Positions 25,179-34,270 of a DNA stretch of 62,293 bases are shown piece by piece (the first letter of the stretch is position 1; each line of letters starts with the position of its first letter). Made by a program: the position numbers and the translations under genes. This stretch comes from a bacterium (GTDB lineage: Bacteria; Chloroflexota; Dormibacteria; Aeolococcales; Bog-877): contig JAJYPP010000013.1 in the NCBI GenBank assembly GCA_021795235.1, positions 1 to 62,293 on the forward strand, read 5' to 3'. The notes beneath the pieces are model-generated. The model saw only the letters and a program-made list of their open reading frames with translations, was not told where the DNA came from and did no database searches.

Positions 25179-26837
25179 TTGGGTCACAGTCAGGGTCTTC
25201 TCATCACAGGTGGCCCAATCTGGACCGGCTTATCCGACATCCCCTGGGTCGAGGCTCTGGCGGTGCGCGACGGGAGGGTCGCCGCCGCCGGGCCTCTGGC
25301 CCGGGCGGTGGAGGCGCTGGGGTCGCGCCCCGAGACGCTGGACTTGCACGGAAGAGCCGTCTTCCCAGCCTTCCAGGACGCCCACTGTCATCCCCTCCAC
25401 GGGGGATTCCAGCAGCGGAGTTGCGACCTCGAGGGGCGACTCACCCCCGAGGGCTGCCAGGAAGCCGTGGTGGCCTACATGAGAGCACATCCAGGCGGCA
25501 GTTGGATCAGCGGCATGGGCTGGTCCATGGAGACCTTCCCAGGAGGAACCCCGCACCGCCTGGTGCTTGACTCGGTCACCGGGAGCAGGCCCGCGTGCCT
25601 CACCAATCGCGACGGCCACAGCGCCTGGGTCAACTCCGCGGCCCTCGCGCTCGCCGGCATCGACCGCGACACGCCGGACCCTGAGCACGGACGCATCGAA
25701 CGGGACCCGGCCGGCGACCCTCAGGGCACCCTCCATGAGGGCGCCATGGAACTGGTGCGCAGGCTCTTGCCCAGGCCATCCGAGGACGAAGCGGTGGCAG
25801 CGTTGATGCAGGCCCAGCGCCACCTCCACAGTCTGGGGATATCCGGCTGGCAGGACGCGATGGTGGACCGGGAGACGGAGCGCGCCTACTCCCTGGTTGC
25901 GGGGGCCGGGACGCTCACGGCCAGGGTCCGAATGGCCCTCTGGTGGGAGCGTGAGCGCGGCCCCGAGCAGGTGGATGAGCTGGTCGAGCGCAGAGCCCGC
26001 CTGCAGGCCGAGGGGCTCAATGCCGGCAGCGTCAAGATCATGCTCGACGGGGTGATGGAGACATTCACCGCGGCCACCCTGGAGCCCTACCGGAGCCAAG
26101 ACCAAGCCGGGGTGGCGCGGGAAAGAGGAAGCGGACACCTTTTCCTGGAGCCCGAGCTGGCCAGAGCCGCGACCCAAGCCCTCGACCGGCTCCATTTCCA
26201 GGTTCACTTCCATGCGATCGGAGACCGAGCGGTCAGGCTCGCCCTCGATGCGGTTGAGGCGGCGCGCCGTAGCGGGGCATCCTTGGGCTTCGAGCCACGC
26301 CACCACATCGCCCACATCCAGTTGATCCACCCTCACGACCTTGCTCGCTTCCACGAGCTGGGAGTGGTCGCCAACATGCAACCCTTCTGGGCCCGCCACG
26401 ACCCCCAGATGGACGAGCTGACCATCCCCTTCCTGGGGCCGGAGCGAACCGGCCAGCAGTACCCCTTCCGTAGCCTTGCCAACAGGGGGGCGGTCCTGGC
26501 AGGCGGGTCCGACTGGCCGGTCTCCACCGCCAATCCGCTGGAGGAGATCGCGGTCGCGGTAGGCCGGGCCGGCCCCGATGCAGATGGCCCAGCCGCCGAG
26601 CCGTTTCTTCCCACGGAATGCCTGCCGCTGGCGACCGCGTTCTCGGCGTTCACCGCCGGTTCGGCCTTCGTGAACCACCTGGAGGCGACCACGGGGACCT
26701 TGAGCCCCGGCAAGCAGGCGGACCTGGTGGTACTGGCGGGCGACCCCTTCACCGTGGAGCCGAGAGCGCTGCCGCAGGTGACAGTGGAGCTGACCATGGT
26801 CGGGGGCAGGACGGTCTACGACAGGGGCACGGTGTGA
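25179..26837 (+). CDS. Amidohydrolase family 3 protein (YtcJ-like)
   Basis: 552 residues from TTG 25179, a metal-dependent hydrolase of the D-aminoacylase/YtcJ group. The N-terminal beta sandwich (LLITGGPIWTG, VRDGRVAAAG) is followed by FPAFQDAHCHPLHGG with metal-binding His residues, HFHAIGDRAVRLALDAVE, PRHHIAHIQLIHP and AGGSDWPVSTANP with the catalytic Asp. The C-terminus returns to the sandwich (LSPGKQADLVVLAGDPF). It stands between the binding protein and the permeases, so it probably hydrolyses the imported compound, for example an amide or N-formyl derivative. The exact bond is not evident. Confidence 0.85.
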   Translation: MGHSQGLLITGGPIWTGLSDIPWVEALAVRDGRVAAAGPLARAVEALGSRPETLDLHGRAVFPAFQDAHCHPLHGGFQQRSCDLEGRLTPEGCQEAVVAYMRAHPGGSWISGMGWSMETFPGGTPHRLVLDSVTGSRPACLTNRDGHSAWVNSAALALAGIDRDTPDPEHGRIERDPAGDPQGTLHEGAMELVRRLLPRPSEDEAVAALMQAQRHLHSLGISGWQDAMVDRETERAYSLVAGAGTLTARVRMALWWERERGPEQVDELVERRARLQAEGLNAGSVKIMLDGVMETFTAATLEPYRSQDQAGVARERGSGHLFLEPELARAATQALDRLHFQVHFHAIGDRAVRLALDAVEAARRSGASLGFEPRHHIAHIQLIHPHDLARFHELGVVANMQPFWARHDPQMDELTIPFLGPERTGQQYPFRSLANRGAVLAGGSDWPVSTANPLEEIAVAVGRAGPDADGPAAEPFLPTECLPLATAFSAFTAGSAFVNHLEATTGTLSPGKQADLVVLAGDPFTVEPRALPQVTVELTMVGGRTVYDRGTV

Positions 26838-26883
26838 CCGGCTCAGCTTCCGCAAGGGGGTCGCAGCGGGGTGGCGGGGCCCG

Positions 26884-27825
26884 GTGACCCGCTACATCGT
26901 GCAGCGGCTGCTGCAGTCGATCCTGGTGATGCTGCTGGTCAGCCTCTTGGTCTTCAGCCTGCTTCACGTCCTGCCCGGGGGGCTGGTGCGCGCACAGCTC
27001 GGACCCAAGGCGAGCCCCCACGCGGTCGCCCAGCTGGCAGCCCAGGAGGGCCTCAACAAGCCGCTGCCCGTCCAGTACGGGGTCTGGCTCTGGCAGGCGC
27101 TGCACGGCAACCTCGGCTACTCCTACAAGCTGAACTCGCCGGTGTCGGCGCTGCTGGCGGAGTACTTCCCCCGCGACCTCTTGATGGTCGGCATCGCTCT
27201 GTTCCTGGCGATTGCGCTGTCGATCCCGCTGGGGCTGATCCAGGGCATCCGCCGCAACCGTGACATCGACTACGGCCTCTCCTTCCTACTGTTGGCGCTC
27301 TACTCAATGCCCAGCTTCTTGCTCGGGGTGATCGGGATCATCCTGTTCAACATCGAGTTCAACCTCCTACCCCCCACGGCAATCCACTTCGGGGTCAACT
27401 TCGGGGAGAGCGTGAGCGCCCTGGTGCTCCCCACTGGCACCCTGATGCTGGGCAACGTGGCCTACTTCAGCCGCTACATGCGGTCAGCCGTGATCGACAA
27501 CCTGCTGGAGGACTACGTGCGCACCGCTCGCTCCAAGGGAGCGGGCTGGGGCCGGGTTCTGAGCCGCCACGTGCTGCGCAACTCCTTGCTGCCCACCGTC
27601 AGCCTGATCGGGATCAGCTTCCCGTACGTGATCAGCGGATCCCTGATCGTGGAGGCGCTCTTCGACTTCCCGGGCACCGGCCTGCTCTTCTGGAACGCGG
27701 CCCAGGACCGCGACTATCCCGTCCTGCTGGGCGTCATCCTCTTGATCAGCACCGCGGTCGTCGTCGGCAACCTGGTGGCGGACCTGCTCTACATGGTTCT
27801 TGACCCGAGAATCCGCTATGCCTGA
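26884..27825 (+). CDS. ABC transporter permease, DppB/OppB-like
   Basis: 313 residues, six predicted membrane helices. The N-terminus (YIVQRLLQSILVMLLVSLLVF) and the EAA loop DYVRTARSKGAGWGRVLSRHVLRN in the second half are characteristic of the first permease of peptide-type importers, as is the terminal LYMVLDPRIRYA. It begins at GTG 26884, 46 bp after the amidohydrolase, and overlaps the following permease by 8 bp. Confidence 0.92.
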   Translation: MTRYIVQRLLQSILVMLLVSLLVFSLLHVLPGGLVRAQLGPKASPHAVAQLAAQEGLNKPLPVQYGVWLWQALHGNLGYSYKLNSPVSALLAEYFPRDLLMVGIALFLAIALSIPLGLIQGIRRNRDIDYGLSFLLLALYSMPSFLLGVIGIILFNIEFNLLPPTAIHFGVNFGESVSALVLPTGTLMLGNVAYFSRYMRSAVIDNLLEDYVRTARSKGAGWGRVLSRHVLRNSLLPTVSLIGISFPYVISGSLIVEALFDFPGTGLLFWNAAQDRDYPVLLGVILLISTAVVVGNLVADLLYMVLDPRIRYA

Positions 27826-28789
27826 GGCGACCGGCGCGCCCATCTCCGCCGCGACATCGCGGGCCCTCGATAGGACGGCGGCCATTCCCGGCGGCGGCAC
27901 CGCTGGAGGTGGCGGCCGGGAGGAGACGGAGGAGTGGCACTCCCCGAGGCTGCTGGTGGAGAACCTGCGGGTCTACGCCAGCAACCGGATCGCCCTGGCG
28001 GGAGCGATGTTTCTGGTGCTGGTGCTGCTCTTCTGCTACCTCGGGCCCCTGGTCTACCAGACCAATCAGGTCTCCACCAACCTCTTGAACGGCAACCTCG
28101 GCCCCTCCCCGAGCCACCTGCTCGGCACCAGCCCGGAGGGTCGGGACACCCTGGGGCGGCTGATGCTGGGGGGACAGTCGACCCTGGAGGTGGCCCTGGC
28201 GGTGGCGGCGATCGCAACCGTCTTGGGGACGCTCTGGGGCGCGATCGCGGGCCTGATTGGAGGTGTTCTCGATGCCTTGATGATGCGGATCGTCGACGCC
28301 ATGCTCTCCATACCGTTCCTGTTTTTCGTGGTCCTCCTGGCCGCCCTGGTGCAACCCTCGCTGCCGGTCATCATCCTGGCCATCGCCTCCGTGAGCTGGC
28401 TCAGCACCGCGCGGCTGGTGCGGGGCGAGGTTCTCGGCCTGCGCACCCGCGACTACGTCGCCGCCGCACGTTGCTTCGGAGGCGGCTCCTGGAGGATCGT
28501 GTTCCGGCACCTCCTGCCCAACGCCCTGGGGGTGGTGGTGGTGAACGGAACCCTGAAGGTGGCCGACGCGATCCTCACCTTCGCCGCCATCAGCTTCCTG
28601 GGACTGGGAGTGCCCCCGCCGGCCACCAGCTGGGGCCAGATGCTCACCACCGGCATCAACAACCTGTTCAACGGCTACTGGTGGGAGCTCTGGCCGGCGG
28701 GATTGCTGATCGTGCTGACCGTGATCGCGATCAACGTGATGGGGGACGGCCTTCGCGACGTGGTGGAAAAGCGGCTCCAGCAGCGCTGA
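27818..28789 (+). CDS. ABC transporter permease, DppC/OppC-like
   Basis: 323 residues from ATG 27818, which overlaps the previous stop (ATGCCTGA). A cytosolic N-terminal arm of about 45 residues precedes the first helix, then LLGTSPEGRDTLGRLMLGG (the OppC signature), the EAA loop LRTRDYVAAARCFGGGSWRIVFRHLLPN and a final helix ending in GDGLRDVVEKRL. It pairs with the DppB-like subunit. DppD and DppF-type ATPases, which normally follow, are absent; the next gene is an aldehyde dehydrogenase. Confidence 0.92.
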   Translation: MPEATGAPISAATSRALDRTAAIPGGGTAGGGGREETEEWHSPRLLVENLRVYASNRIALAGAMFLVLVLLFCYLGPLVYQTNQVSTNLLNGNLGPSPSHLLGTSPEGRDTLGRLMLGGQSTLEVALAVAAIATVLGTLWGAIAGLIGGVLDALMMRIVDAMLSIPFLFFVVLLAALVQPSLPVIILAIASVSWLSTARLVRGEVLGLRTRDYVAAARCFGGGSWRIVFRHLLPNALGVVVVNGTLKVADAILTFAAISFLGLGVPPPATSWGQMLTTGINNLFNGYWWELWPAGLLIVLTVIAINVMGDGLRDVVEKRLQQR

Positions 28790-28848
28790 GTCCGGGAGCC
28801 ACCCTCTGCCCCCATCCGGCCCGAATGCCAACATGAGGAGACGACCAG

Positions 28849-30327
28849 ATGACTCTCACTTTCGCTGAGCGAGCCGGCCAGGAGATGGTGGCCGAGCCGA
28901 TCCGACTGCGCCTCTACATCGATGGGGAGTGGGCTGAGGCGGAGCGGCAGGTTCCCCTGGTGAGCCCGGTGACCGGTCAGGTGATCGCCCTGGTGCCGGT
29001 GCCGACCAGAGCTGACATCTCCAGGGCGGTGACGGCGGCCCGGGCGGCGCAGGTGAAATGGGCGGAGCGGGGAGCGTTCCAGCGGGCGGAAGTGTGCCAC
29101 CTCATCGGCGAGGCGGTGCACTCCAGAGCGGCCGAGCTGGCCAAACTGCAGACCCTAGAGCAGGGCAAGCCGCTGGCCGAGTCGACAAGCGACATCGAGG
29201 AGGCGGCACGGCTCTTCCATCTCCACGCCGAGGACCTGGTGCGGCTCAGCGGCGAGACTCTGCCGGTGACCGATCCCAACAAGCGGATGCTCACCTTCCG
29301 GCGGCCGGTCGGCACCTGGGCGATCATCACTCCCTGGAATTTCCCGGTCCTGATGATGGCCGAGTTCGTGGCTCCGGGGCTGGCGACCGGCAACGCCCTG
29401 GTGGTCAAGCCCCCCGCCCACACCTGCGCGGCGGTGCTGGCGACGGTCGCCGCCTTCGAGGAGGCGGGCTTGCCAAGAGGTCTGGTCAACATCATCCCCG
29501 GAGAGGGCGAGGTCGGCGAGATGATGCTCCAGGAGCCGGGATTCGACGCCATGGGCTTCATCGGCTCGTCGGCCACCGGGGCTCGGATCCAGGCCGGGGC
29601 GGGGCTGCGCCGCACCATCATGGAGTGCTCTGGGAACGGGCCGATTGTGGTGTGCGCTGACGCCGACCTGGAACGGGCGGCCCGGGCCGCCACCTACGGC
29701 GCCTACCTCTGCTCGGGGCAGGTCTGCTGCGCCACCGAACGAGCCCTGGTGGACCGCTCGGTCCACCAGCAGTTCCTGGAGGCATGCCTGGCGGAGGCGG
29801 AGCGGGTCCACCTGGGGGATCCCTTCGACCCCGAGGTCAACCTCGGGCCCCTGAACAACGAGGGCGTGGCTGCCAAGATGGATCGGCACCTGGCGGATGC
29901 GACCAGCCGTGGGGCGCGCCCGCTTGTCGGCGGCTCACGACGGACCGGCATGCCCACTGAGCTCTATTACCAGTACACGGTCTTGGACGGCGTCACCCCC
30001 GAGATGGCCGCCTTCCGTGAGGAGTCGTTCGGACCTCTGCTGCCGATCACGGTCGCGGGCGACGACCCGGAGCTGCTGGAGCTGGCCAACTCCGACGACC
30101 TGGGGCTGCAGGCGGCCGTGTTCACCCGCGACCTCGCCAGAGCATTTCACTTCGCCGAACGGCTGCAGGTCGGTCAGGTGATCGTGAACGACACCACCGA
30201 CTACTGGGATATCAACATGCCATTCGGGGGTGCCGGCGGCAAGCGCAGCGGGTGGGGCCGGATCGGTGGCAAGTGGACCCTGATGGACATGTCCGATGTC
30301 CGCACCGCCGTCATCGACCTCTCCTGA
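28849..30327 (+). CDS. Aldehyde dehydrogenase, succinate-semialdehyde type
   Basis: 492 residues, NAD(P)-dependent. LYIDGEWAEAERQ at the start, TPWNFPVLMMAEFVAPGLATGN for the cofactor site, MECSGNGP with the general base Glu, and SGQVCCATER with nucleophile Cys293 (a second Cys follows). The close of the protein (NMPFGGAGGKRSGWGRIGG) is typical of the GabD-like branch. The doubled cysteine is often seen in succinate or malonate semialdehyde enzymes. GAGGAG lies 9 bp before ATG 28849. In this island it could finish GABA breakdown by oxidising succinate semialdehyde to succinate. Confidence 0.88.
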   Translation: MTLTFAERAGQEMVAEPIRLRLYIDGEWAEAERQVPLVSPVTGQVIALVPVPTRADISRAVTAARAAQVKWAERGAFQRAEVCHLIGEAVHSRAAELAKLQTLEQGKPLAESTSDIEEAARLFHLHAEDLVRLSGETLPVTDPNKRMLTFRRPVGTWAIITPWNFPVLMMAEFVAPGLATGNALVVKPPAHTCAAVLATVAAFEEAGLPRGLVNIIPGEGEVGEMMLQEPGFDAMGFIGSSATGARIQAGAGLRRTIMECSGNGPIVVCADADLERAARAATYGAYLCSGQVCCATERALVDRSVHQQFLEACLAEAERVHLGDPFDPEVNLGPLNNEGVAAKMDRHLADATSRGARPLVGGSRRTGMPTELYYQYTVLDGVTPEMAAFREESFGPLLPITVAGDDPELLELANSDDLGLQAAVFTRDLARAFHFAERLQVGQVIVNDTTDYWDINMPFGGAGGKRSGWGRIGGKWTLMDMSDVRTAVIDLS

Positions 30328-30337
30328 GCCGCCCCGA

Positions 30338-30949
30338 TCAGAGCGTGACGTGCACCTCCTTGAGGGGGACTGTGACGATCCGCTCCAGCTCGGCGAAGAC
30401 CGGGTGGGCCCGCAGGGAAGGACGTGAGTCCAGGTCGCCAAAGGTCACCTCAAACCTGCCCACGGGCAGGTCCGGAGCCCAGGGAAGGTCCAAGACCGAG
30501 GCGGTCGACTCGCACTCAGGACAGACCGCTTGGTAGGGGTCCGGGTGGGGAAATCGCAGCAGAAAGAAGTTCAGCGCCGCCGCGCAAGATGGGCAGGGGG
30601 CCAGATAGGCGGTCACCGGGTCGGACTGGAATCCGGAAGGTCCGGGGTCGGCATAGCAGCGCCAGATCCCGGCCTCCACCGTCACGGATCCCCGCGCCGG
30701 ACCAGGAGCCAGCGGCACCGTGGTGGCGGCCCGTCCTCCCAGGGTGCGGATGAAGTCGGGCCCCGGGCGCAAGCCCCCCTCGGGCGCCTCCCTCGCCAAC
30801 CCGGCGCGAATCAGAGCTGAGCGGACCTCCTCCAGCACCTTGTCTGAGGGCAAGTAGCCGGGCTCCACTGCCAGCAGATGGAGCCAACTGCGGTGGGGAT
30901 GGGGGCCGGTCCCGTGGTCGGATCGAATTAGTGCACTCAGAGCACCCAT
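30338..30949 (-). CDS. Hypothetical protein with zinc-ribbon cysteines
   Basis: 203 residues from ATG 30949 (the frame extends to 30982). Residues 105-170 contain two CxxC pairs (CPSCAAALNFF and AVCPEC), a likely zinc ribbon. The N-terminal half is helical; the C-terminal half is strand-rich (VGRFEVTFGDL, ERIVTVPLKEVHV). It is convergent with the aldehyde dehydrogenase, 10 bp away. I do not recognise the family. A TACGAT box overlaps the proposed ATG, so translation may start slightly later. Confidence 0.55.
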   Translation of the reverse strand: MGALSALIRSDHGTGPHPHRSWLHLLAVEPGYLPSDKVLEEVRSALIRAGLAREAPEGGLRPGPDFIRTLGGRAATTVPLAPGPARGSVTVEAGIWRCYADPGPSGFQSDPVTAYLAPCPSCAAALNFFLLRFPHPDPYQAVCPECESTASVLDLPWAPDLPVGRFEVTFGDLDSRPSLRAHPVFAELERIVTVPLKEVHVTL

Positions 30950-31069
30950 CGTAGCCCGCCCGCGATGGTGAAGAGCTCTCAAGGGCGGTCACCTCGGAGC
31001 GGTGGGTGAGTATGGCCTGACCCGCTCCAAAGGACCGGTTTGGGCCCAACAGGGGATACAGATGGACCG

Positions 31070-31086
31070 CCAAGGCACCGCCTTGG
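31070..31086 (-). terminator. Hairpin directly after the methyltransferase gene
   Basis: CCAAGGC-ACC-GCCTTGG, a perfect 7-bp stem with a 3-nt loop, 1 bp past the minus-strand stop at 31088. No T run follows, so it may be a processing or pausing signal rather than a classic terminator. Confidence 0.4.
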
Positions 31087-31087
31087 T

Positions 31088-31846
31088 TCAGTTCGCGGGA
31101 CTGGGCCAGTCGCTTGGGATGACCTCCGCTGGCTTGGCGATGAACACGAACTCGCGGCCGGGGCGGTCGGGAGCATCTCGAACGTCGATCACCGTGAAGT
31201 CAGCGGCGCGTAAGGCGGCTCTGGTTTCGGCCTCCGTGCGGAAGCGCAGAGTTGAGTTGGACGTGAGCACGGCTCCGTCGTCGAAGACAAACGTCCACAG
31301 GAACGAGACCAACGGAAGGCTGACTTCGGTGAGCTCCACCCACGCCTCGACCGAGCCGCCCCCGGGCAACTCCGTCCGCCGGCGCGACCGCTCTCGGTTC
31401 CACTCTCGCCAGCCCTCCCCGGCCGGATCCCGAATCTCGAACACCAGGTGCCCAGTCGGCCGCAGGGCGGCGCGAGCCGCCATTAGGGTGGACGCCCAGT
31501 CTTGCTCATCGAGGAACACCTGAGCGACGTTGCCGGTCATCGTCACCAGGTCCACCCGGATCGGAGGAAGCACCGTCACATCCCCGGTTAGCCATCGCAC
31601 CCGATCCGCGCACGGCTTGCGGCGAGCCACCTCAAGGGACGCCGCCGCCGGGTCGACCCCCGTCACCTCCCTTCCCCGCTCGGCAAGAAGACAGGCAAAG
31701 GTGCCGGTTCCGCAACCGATATCGAGCACGGAACGGGCACCAAGCAGGTCGGCCAGAGCCAGATAGGCGTCGAGATCGCTGCGGTCATCGTCCAGGGCGT
31801 CGTAGATCTGGGCGAGCCGTCGCTCCTCGAAAATGGCATCCGCCAC
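31088..31846 (-). CDS. Class I SAM-dependent methyltransferase
   Basis: 252 residues from GTG 31846, with AAGGAG 8 bp upstream (the frame stays open to 32140). The Rossmann SAM site is SVLDIGCGTGTFACLLAERG near residue 40, then VTGVDPAAASLEVARRK (motif II Asp) and VDLVTMTGNVAQVF (motif IV region). It has the length and wording of the generic Methyltransf_25 group, and no substrate-specific motif is visible. The nearest gene on the other strand is a small membrane protein; no operon partner is obvious. Confidence 0.85.
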   Translation of the reverse strand: MADAIFEERRLAQIYDALDDDRSDLDAYLALADLLGARSVLDIGCGTGTFACLLAERGREVTGVDPAAASLEVARRKPCADRVRWLTGDVTVLPPIRVDLVTMTGNVAQVFLDEQDWASTLMAARAALRPTGHLVFEIRDPAGEGWREWNRERSRRRTELPGGGSVEAWVELTEVSLPLVSFLWTFVFDDGAVLTSNSTLRFRTEAETRAALRAADFTVIDVRDAPDRPGREFVFIAKPAEVIPSDWPSPAN

Positions 31847-32048
31847 AGCAGGGACTCCTTTGATGGTCCACTCCCCATCGACCGACCCCACACCGCTCGG
31901 CGCGGCGTTGCATCGTAGCCGACCAGCGGTCGAGATCACGGCTTGGTGCGGGACCTCCCAGCCCGCCCCACTCGGGCGCTCCACCTCCCAATTCCCAGCC
32001 ACCTCATGCCAAGCCTCGACGGAGTTGCCGGACGGACTCCCTAACGTG

Positions 32049-32417
32049 ATGGCGAAGCACAGGTTCAGGACCGGTCTGGCGGTGGTTGGAGCCTGCGCCG
32101 CCCTGTCGGTTGTGGCGCCGCCGCTGGCGGGCATGCTCAACGCGGTTGGTTCGCTGACTCTGCTCGCCCTGGCCGCCTACGCCGCGTACCGGTCCTGGGC
32201 TTTCCTGGAGTCGTTGGTCGAGGCCTCGCGCCGTCCGGCCACCATCCGCCGCAACTTGGGAGGGGAGCCCGAGAGGTCGCCGGAGCGGAACCGCGAGAGG
32301 TCGACGGTGGAAGCCCCTTCCCTAAGCCGGACCGCTCCCGAGAGGAGGACGCGAAGCTTCCGCTTCCTGCCCCAGCAGCTAAGGGAGAGAACCGGCCAGG
32401 GGATCAGGGACCGCTGA
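32049..32417 (+). CDS. Small membrane protein with basic tail
   Basis: 122 residues from ATG 32049. Two hydrophobic segments (GLAVVGACAALSVVAPPLAG and LTLLALAAYAAYRSWAFL) are followed by a long Arg/Glu/Ser-rich cytosolic tail. No conserved motif is known to me. The tail end overlaps the convergent RDD gene by 14 bp. A real gene is likely from the protein-like composition but the function is unknown. Confidence 0.5.
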   Translation: MAKHRFRTGLAVVGACAALSVVAPPLAGMLNAVGSLTLLALAAYAAYRSWAFLESLVEASRRPATIRRNLGGEPERSPERNRERSTVEAPSLSRTAPERRTRSFRFLPQQLRERTGQGIRDR

Positions 32418-33180
32418 GACGCTGCCTGAGCTGGAGGTAAGAACGCTCCAGCAGATGGACCGGATCTTCCTGTGGACCATCGGCATCCAACTGGACTCCC
32501 GCCCGTGCCCCGAGGGCCGCCACCAGCTCGCGGGCCAACTGCCGCCGCCTGTCCCGAGACAGCCCCGGGCGGCGCAGGAACTCACCGATCAGGTCCAGCT
32601 CGAACCGGCCGCACGCCTCCAGGGCAGCGATCGGTTGGCCGGGATCTGCTGCTGAGGTCGGGGCTGGGCCGGCCGGTGCGGCGGCGTCAGTCAGGCGTCG
32701 CACTCCGTGATCGTGGACCACCACGGTGCCGGCGGCCAGATCCCCCAGCCGCCGGGGTCGCTGACCTGAGAACATCACCACCACCCCAATCCCGTACAGG
32801 AGGGGCAGGAAATCCAGGATCCTGATGAGGTTGCGAACCAGGGAGTCGGGCAGACCGACCGGCACCCCCTGCAGGTCGACCACCCGCAGACCGAAGATCA
32901 ATTTCCCGGGGGAACGCCCCGCGGTCGCGACCTCGAAGACGACGTAGTAGACGACCGGCACCACCGAGGCGACCACCACCACCGGGATGAGCAGAGGGCC
33001 GACGGCATGCAGGGTGGGAGCGACCTGGTTCAGGACCAGTGCCCCGAACACCAGAGCCAGCATGATGATGAGGATGATGACCGAGTCGATCACAGCGGCC
33101 AGCCCGCGGGAGCCTATCCCGGCCACTGGCTGGGACAGGACCAGGCTCTCGGGAGTCCGATATCCGAATTCCTGCTGCAT
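32404..33180 (-). CDS. RDD-family membrane protein
   Basis: 258 residues from ATG 33180. The RDD domain (about residues 20-155) has the diagnostic SRGLAAVIDSVIILIIML, a second helix pair, then SPGKLIFGLRVVDLQG and RRLGDLAAGTVVV. The C-terminal 100 residues are soluble and helical. RDD proteins are poorly defined membrane proteins, some with transport or ion-homeostasis roles. It is divergent from the SpoIIM-like gene, and the two often occur together with MoxR/DUF58 operons, as here. Confidence 0.85.
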   Translation of the reverse strand: MQQEFGYRTPESLVLSQPVAGIGSRGLAAVIDSVIILIIMLALVFGALVLNQVAPTLHAVGPLLIPVVVVASVVPVVYYVVFEVATAGRSPGKLIFGLRVVDLQGVPVGLPDSLVRNLIRILDFLPLLYGIGVVVMFSGQRPRRLGDLAAGTVVVHDHGVRRLTDAAAPAGPAPTSAADPGQPIAALEACGRFELDLIGEFLRRPGLSRDRRRQLARELVAALGARAGVQLDADGPQEDPVHLLERSYLQLRQRLSGP

Positions 33181-33246
33181 CCTCGGAGGGCATGTTAAGG
33201 CGACCCCCGCCGACGCTGGGCGGGAGGTAGGCAAGCTTTTCCGGCG

Positions 33247-34257
33247 ATGAAGCCCGCAGAGCGTTTTGTGACGGAGAGGCGGCCCCTCTGGGATGAGCTG
33301 GTCCTGCTGTCCCAGCGGCTGCGGGGCCGCCGCCTGCGCCGGGCGTCGGCAGCTGACATCGAGCAACTGGCCGCGCTGATCCGCCAGGTGAGCGGAGACC
33401 TGGCCACCACCCGGCGCGACTACCCCGGCTCCGAGCTTCCCACCTACCTGCAGACCCTGCTCACCACTGCGCAGCCACTTCTATACCGCCGTTCCGCCTC
33501 GGGGCTGCCGGCCCTGTTCGGCTTCTTCGCGACCGGCCTGCCTCGCCGCTTTCGCCAGCTGGGACCGTACACCGCCTTTGCCGGCCTGTGCCTGCTGGCG
33601 GGGACAGCGGCGGGCTGGGCGGCGGTGGCCCTCCGCCCAGATCTGATAGGGCTGCTGCCGCCGGGATTCCAGGCCAGCGCCGATTCCCACCACCTCGGCA
33701 ATCCTCTGGCCCTGAGCGGCCAGTTCAGCTCCCAGCTGTCGGCCTTCATCATCCAGAACAACATCCGCGTGGCAGCGTTGGCCTGCGTTCTGGGCCTGCT
33801 GCTCGGAATACCCACGGTGGCCCTCCTCCTCGAGAACGGCTTCCTGCTGGGAGTGCTGGCCAGCGCCAGCCACCGGGCGGGGCTCGATCTCCAGTTCTGG
33901 GCTCTCATCGTGCCCCACGGAGTCATCGAGCTGACCGTGATCTGCACCGCCGCCGGCGCCGGGCTCAGCCTGGGGGACGCCATCCTGCGACCTGGCCTCA
34001 ACTCGCGAGGGGCCTCCCTGATCAAAGCCGCCAGGCCCGCGGTCGAACTGGCTCTGGGGATCTCGTGCCTCCTGCTGGTGGCGGGCCTCATCGAGGGCTT
34101 CGTGACGCCCACCAGCCTGCCCCCGCTGTTGAAGTTGGGAGTCGGCCTGGGGTCGGGGATCCTCCTCTTCTGCTGGCTGCTGCTGGCCGGCCGCGGGAGG
34201 AGCGCAACGGGCGAGCCAGGCGTTATCGGCCCAGGAGGTTTGGTGAGCGACTGGTAG
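33247..34257 (+). CDS. SpoIIM-like (stage II sporulation protein M family) membrane protein
   Basis: 336 residues. An N-terminal helical domain (about 1-100) with the LIRQVSGDLATTRRDYPGSELPTYL segment in two parts, followed by about six membrane helices (FIIQNNIRVAALACVLGLLLGIPT is the family core, in a longer block). Family members in non-sporulating bacteria are linked to RDD, DUF58 and MoxR genes and may act on the cell envelope; the sporulation name need not apply. Its TAG stop is the first half of the ispH -10-like element. Confidence 0.8.
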   Translation: MKPAERFVTERRPLWDELVLLSQRLRGRRLRRASAADIEQLAALIRQVSGDLATTRRDYPGSELPTYLQTLLTTAQPLLYRRSASGLPALFGFFATGLPRRFRQLGPYTAFAGLCLLAGTAAGWAAVALRPDLIGLLPPGFQASADSHHLGNPLALSGQFSSQLSAFIIQNNIRVAALACVLGLLLGIPTVALLLENGFLLGVLASASHRAGLDLQFWALIVPHGVIELTVICTAAGAGLSLGDAILRPGLNSRGASLIKAARPAVELALGISCLLLVAGLIEGFVTPTSLPPLLKLGVGLGSGILLFCWLLLAGRGRSATGEPGVIGPGGLVSDW

Positions 34258-34270
34258 GATCAGGGAGATG
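34255..34270 (+). promoter_or_regulatory. Leaderless promoter of ispH built on a stop codon
   Basis: TAGGAT at 34255-34260, 7 nt before ATG 34268. The TAG is the stop of the SpoIIM-like gene. A partial ribosome-site-like AGGGAG lies in the gap, so leadered initiation is not excluded. Confidence 0.5.

Noticed and set aside
25230-26855. Long minus-strand open frame (541 codons) opposite the amidohydrolase gene
   Set aside because: It mirrors the plus-strand gene in another frame, has Arg/Gly/His-rich low-information sequence and no motif. Such shadows are common at this GC content.
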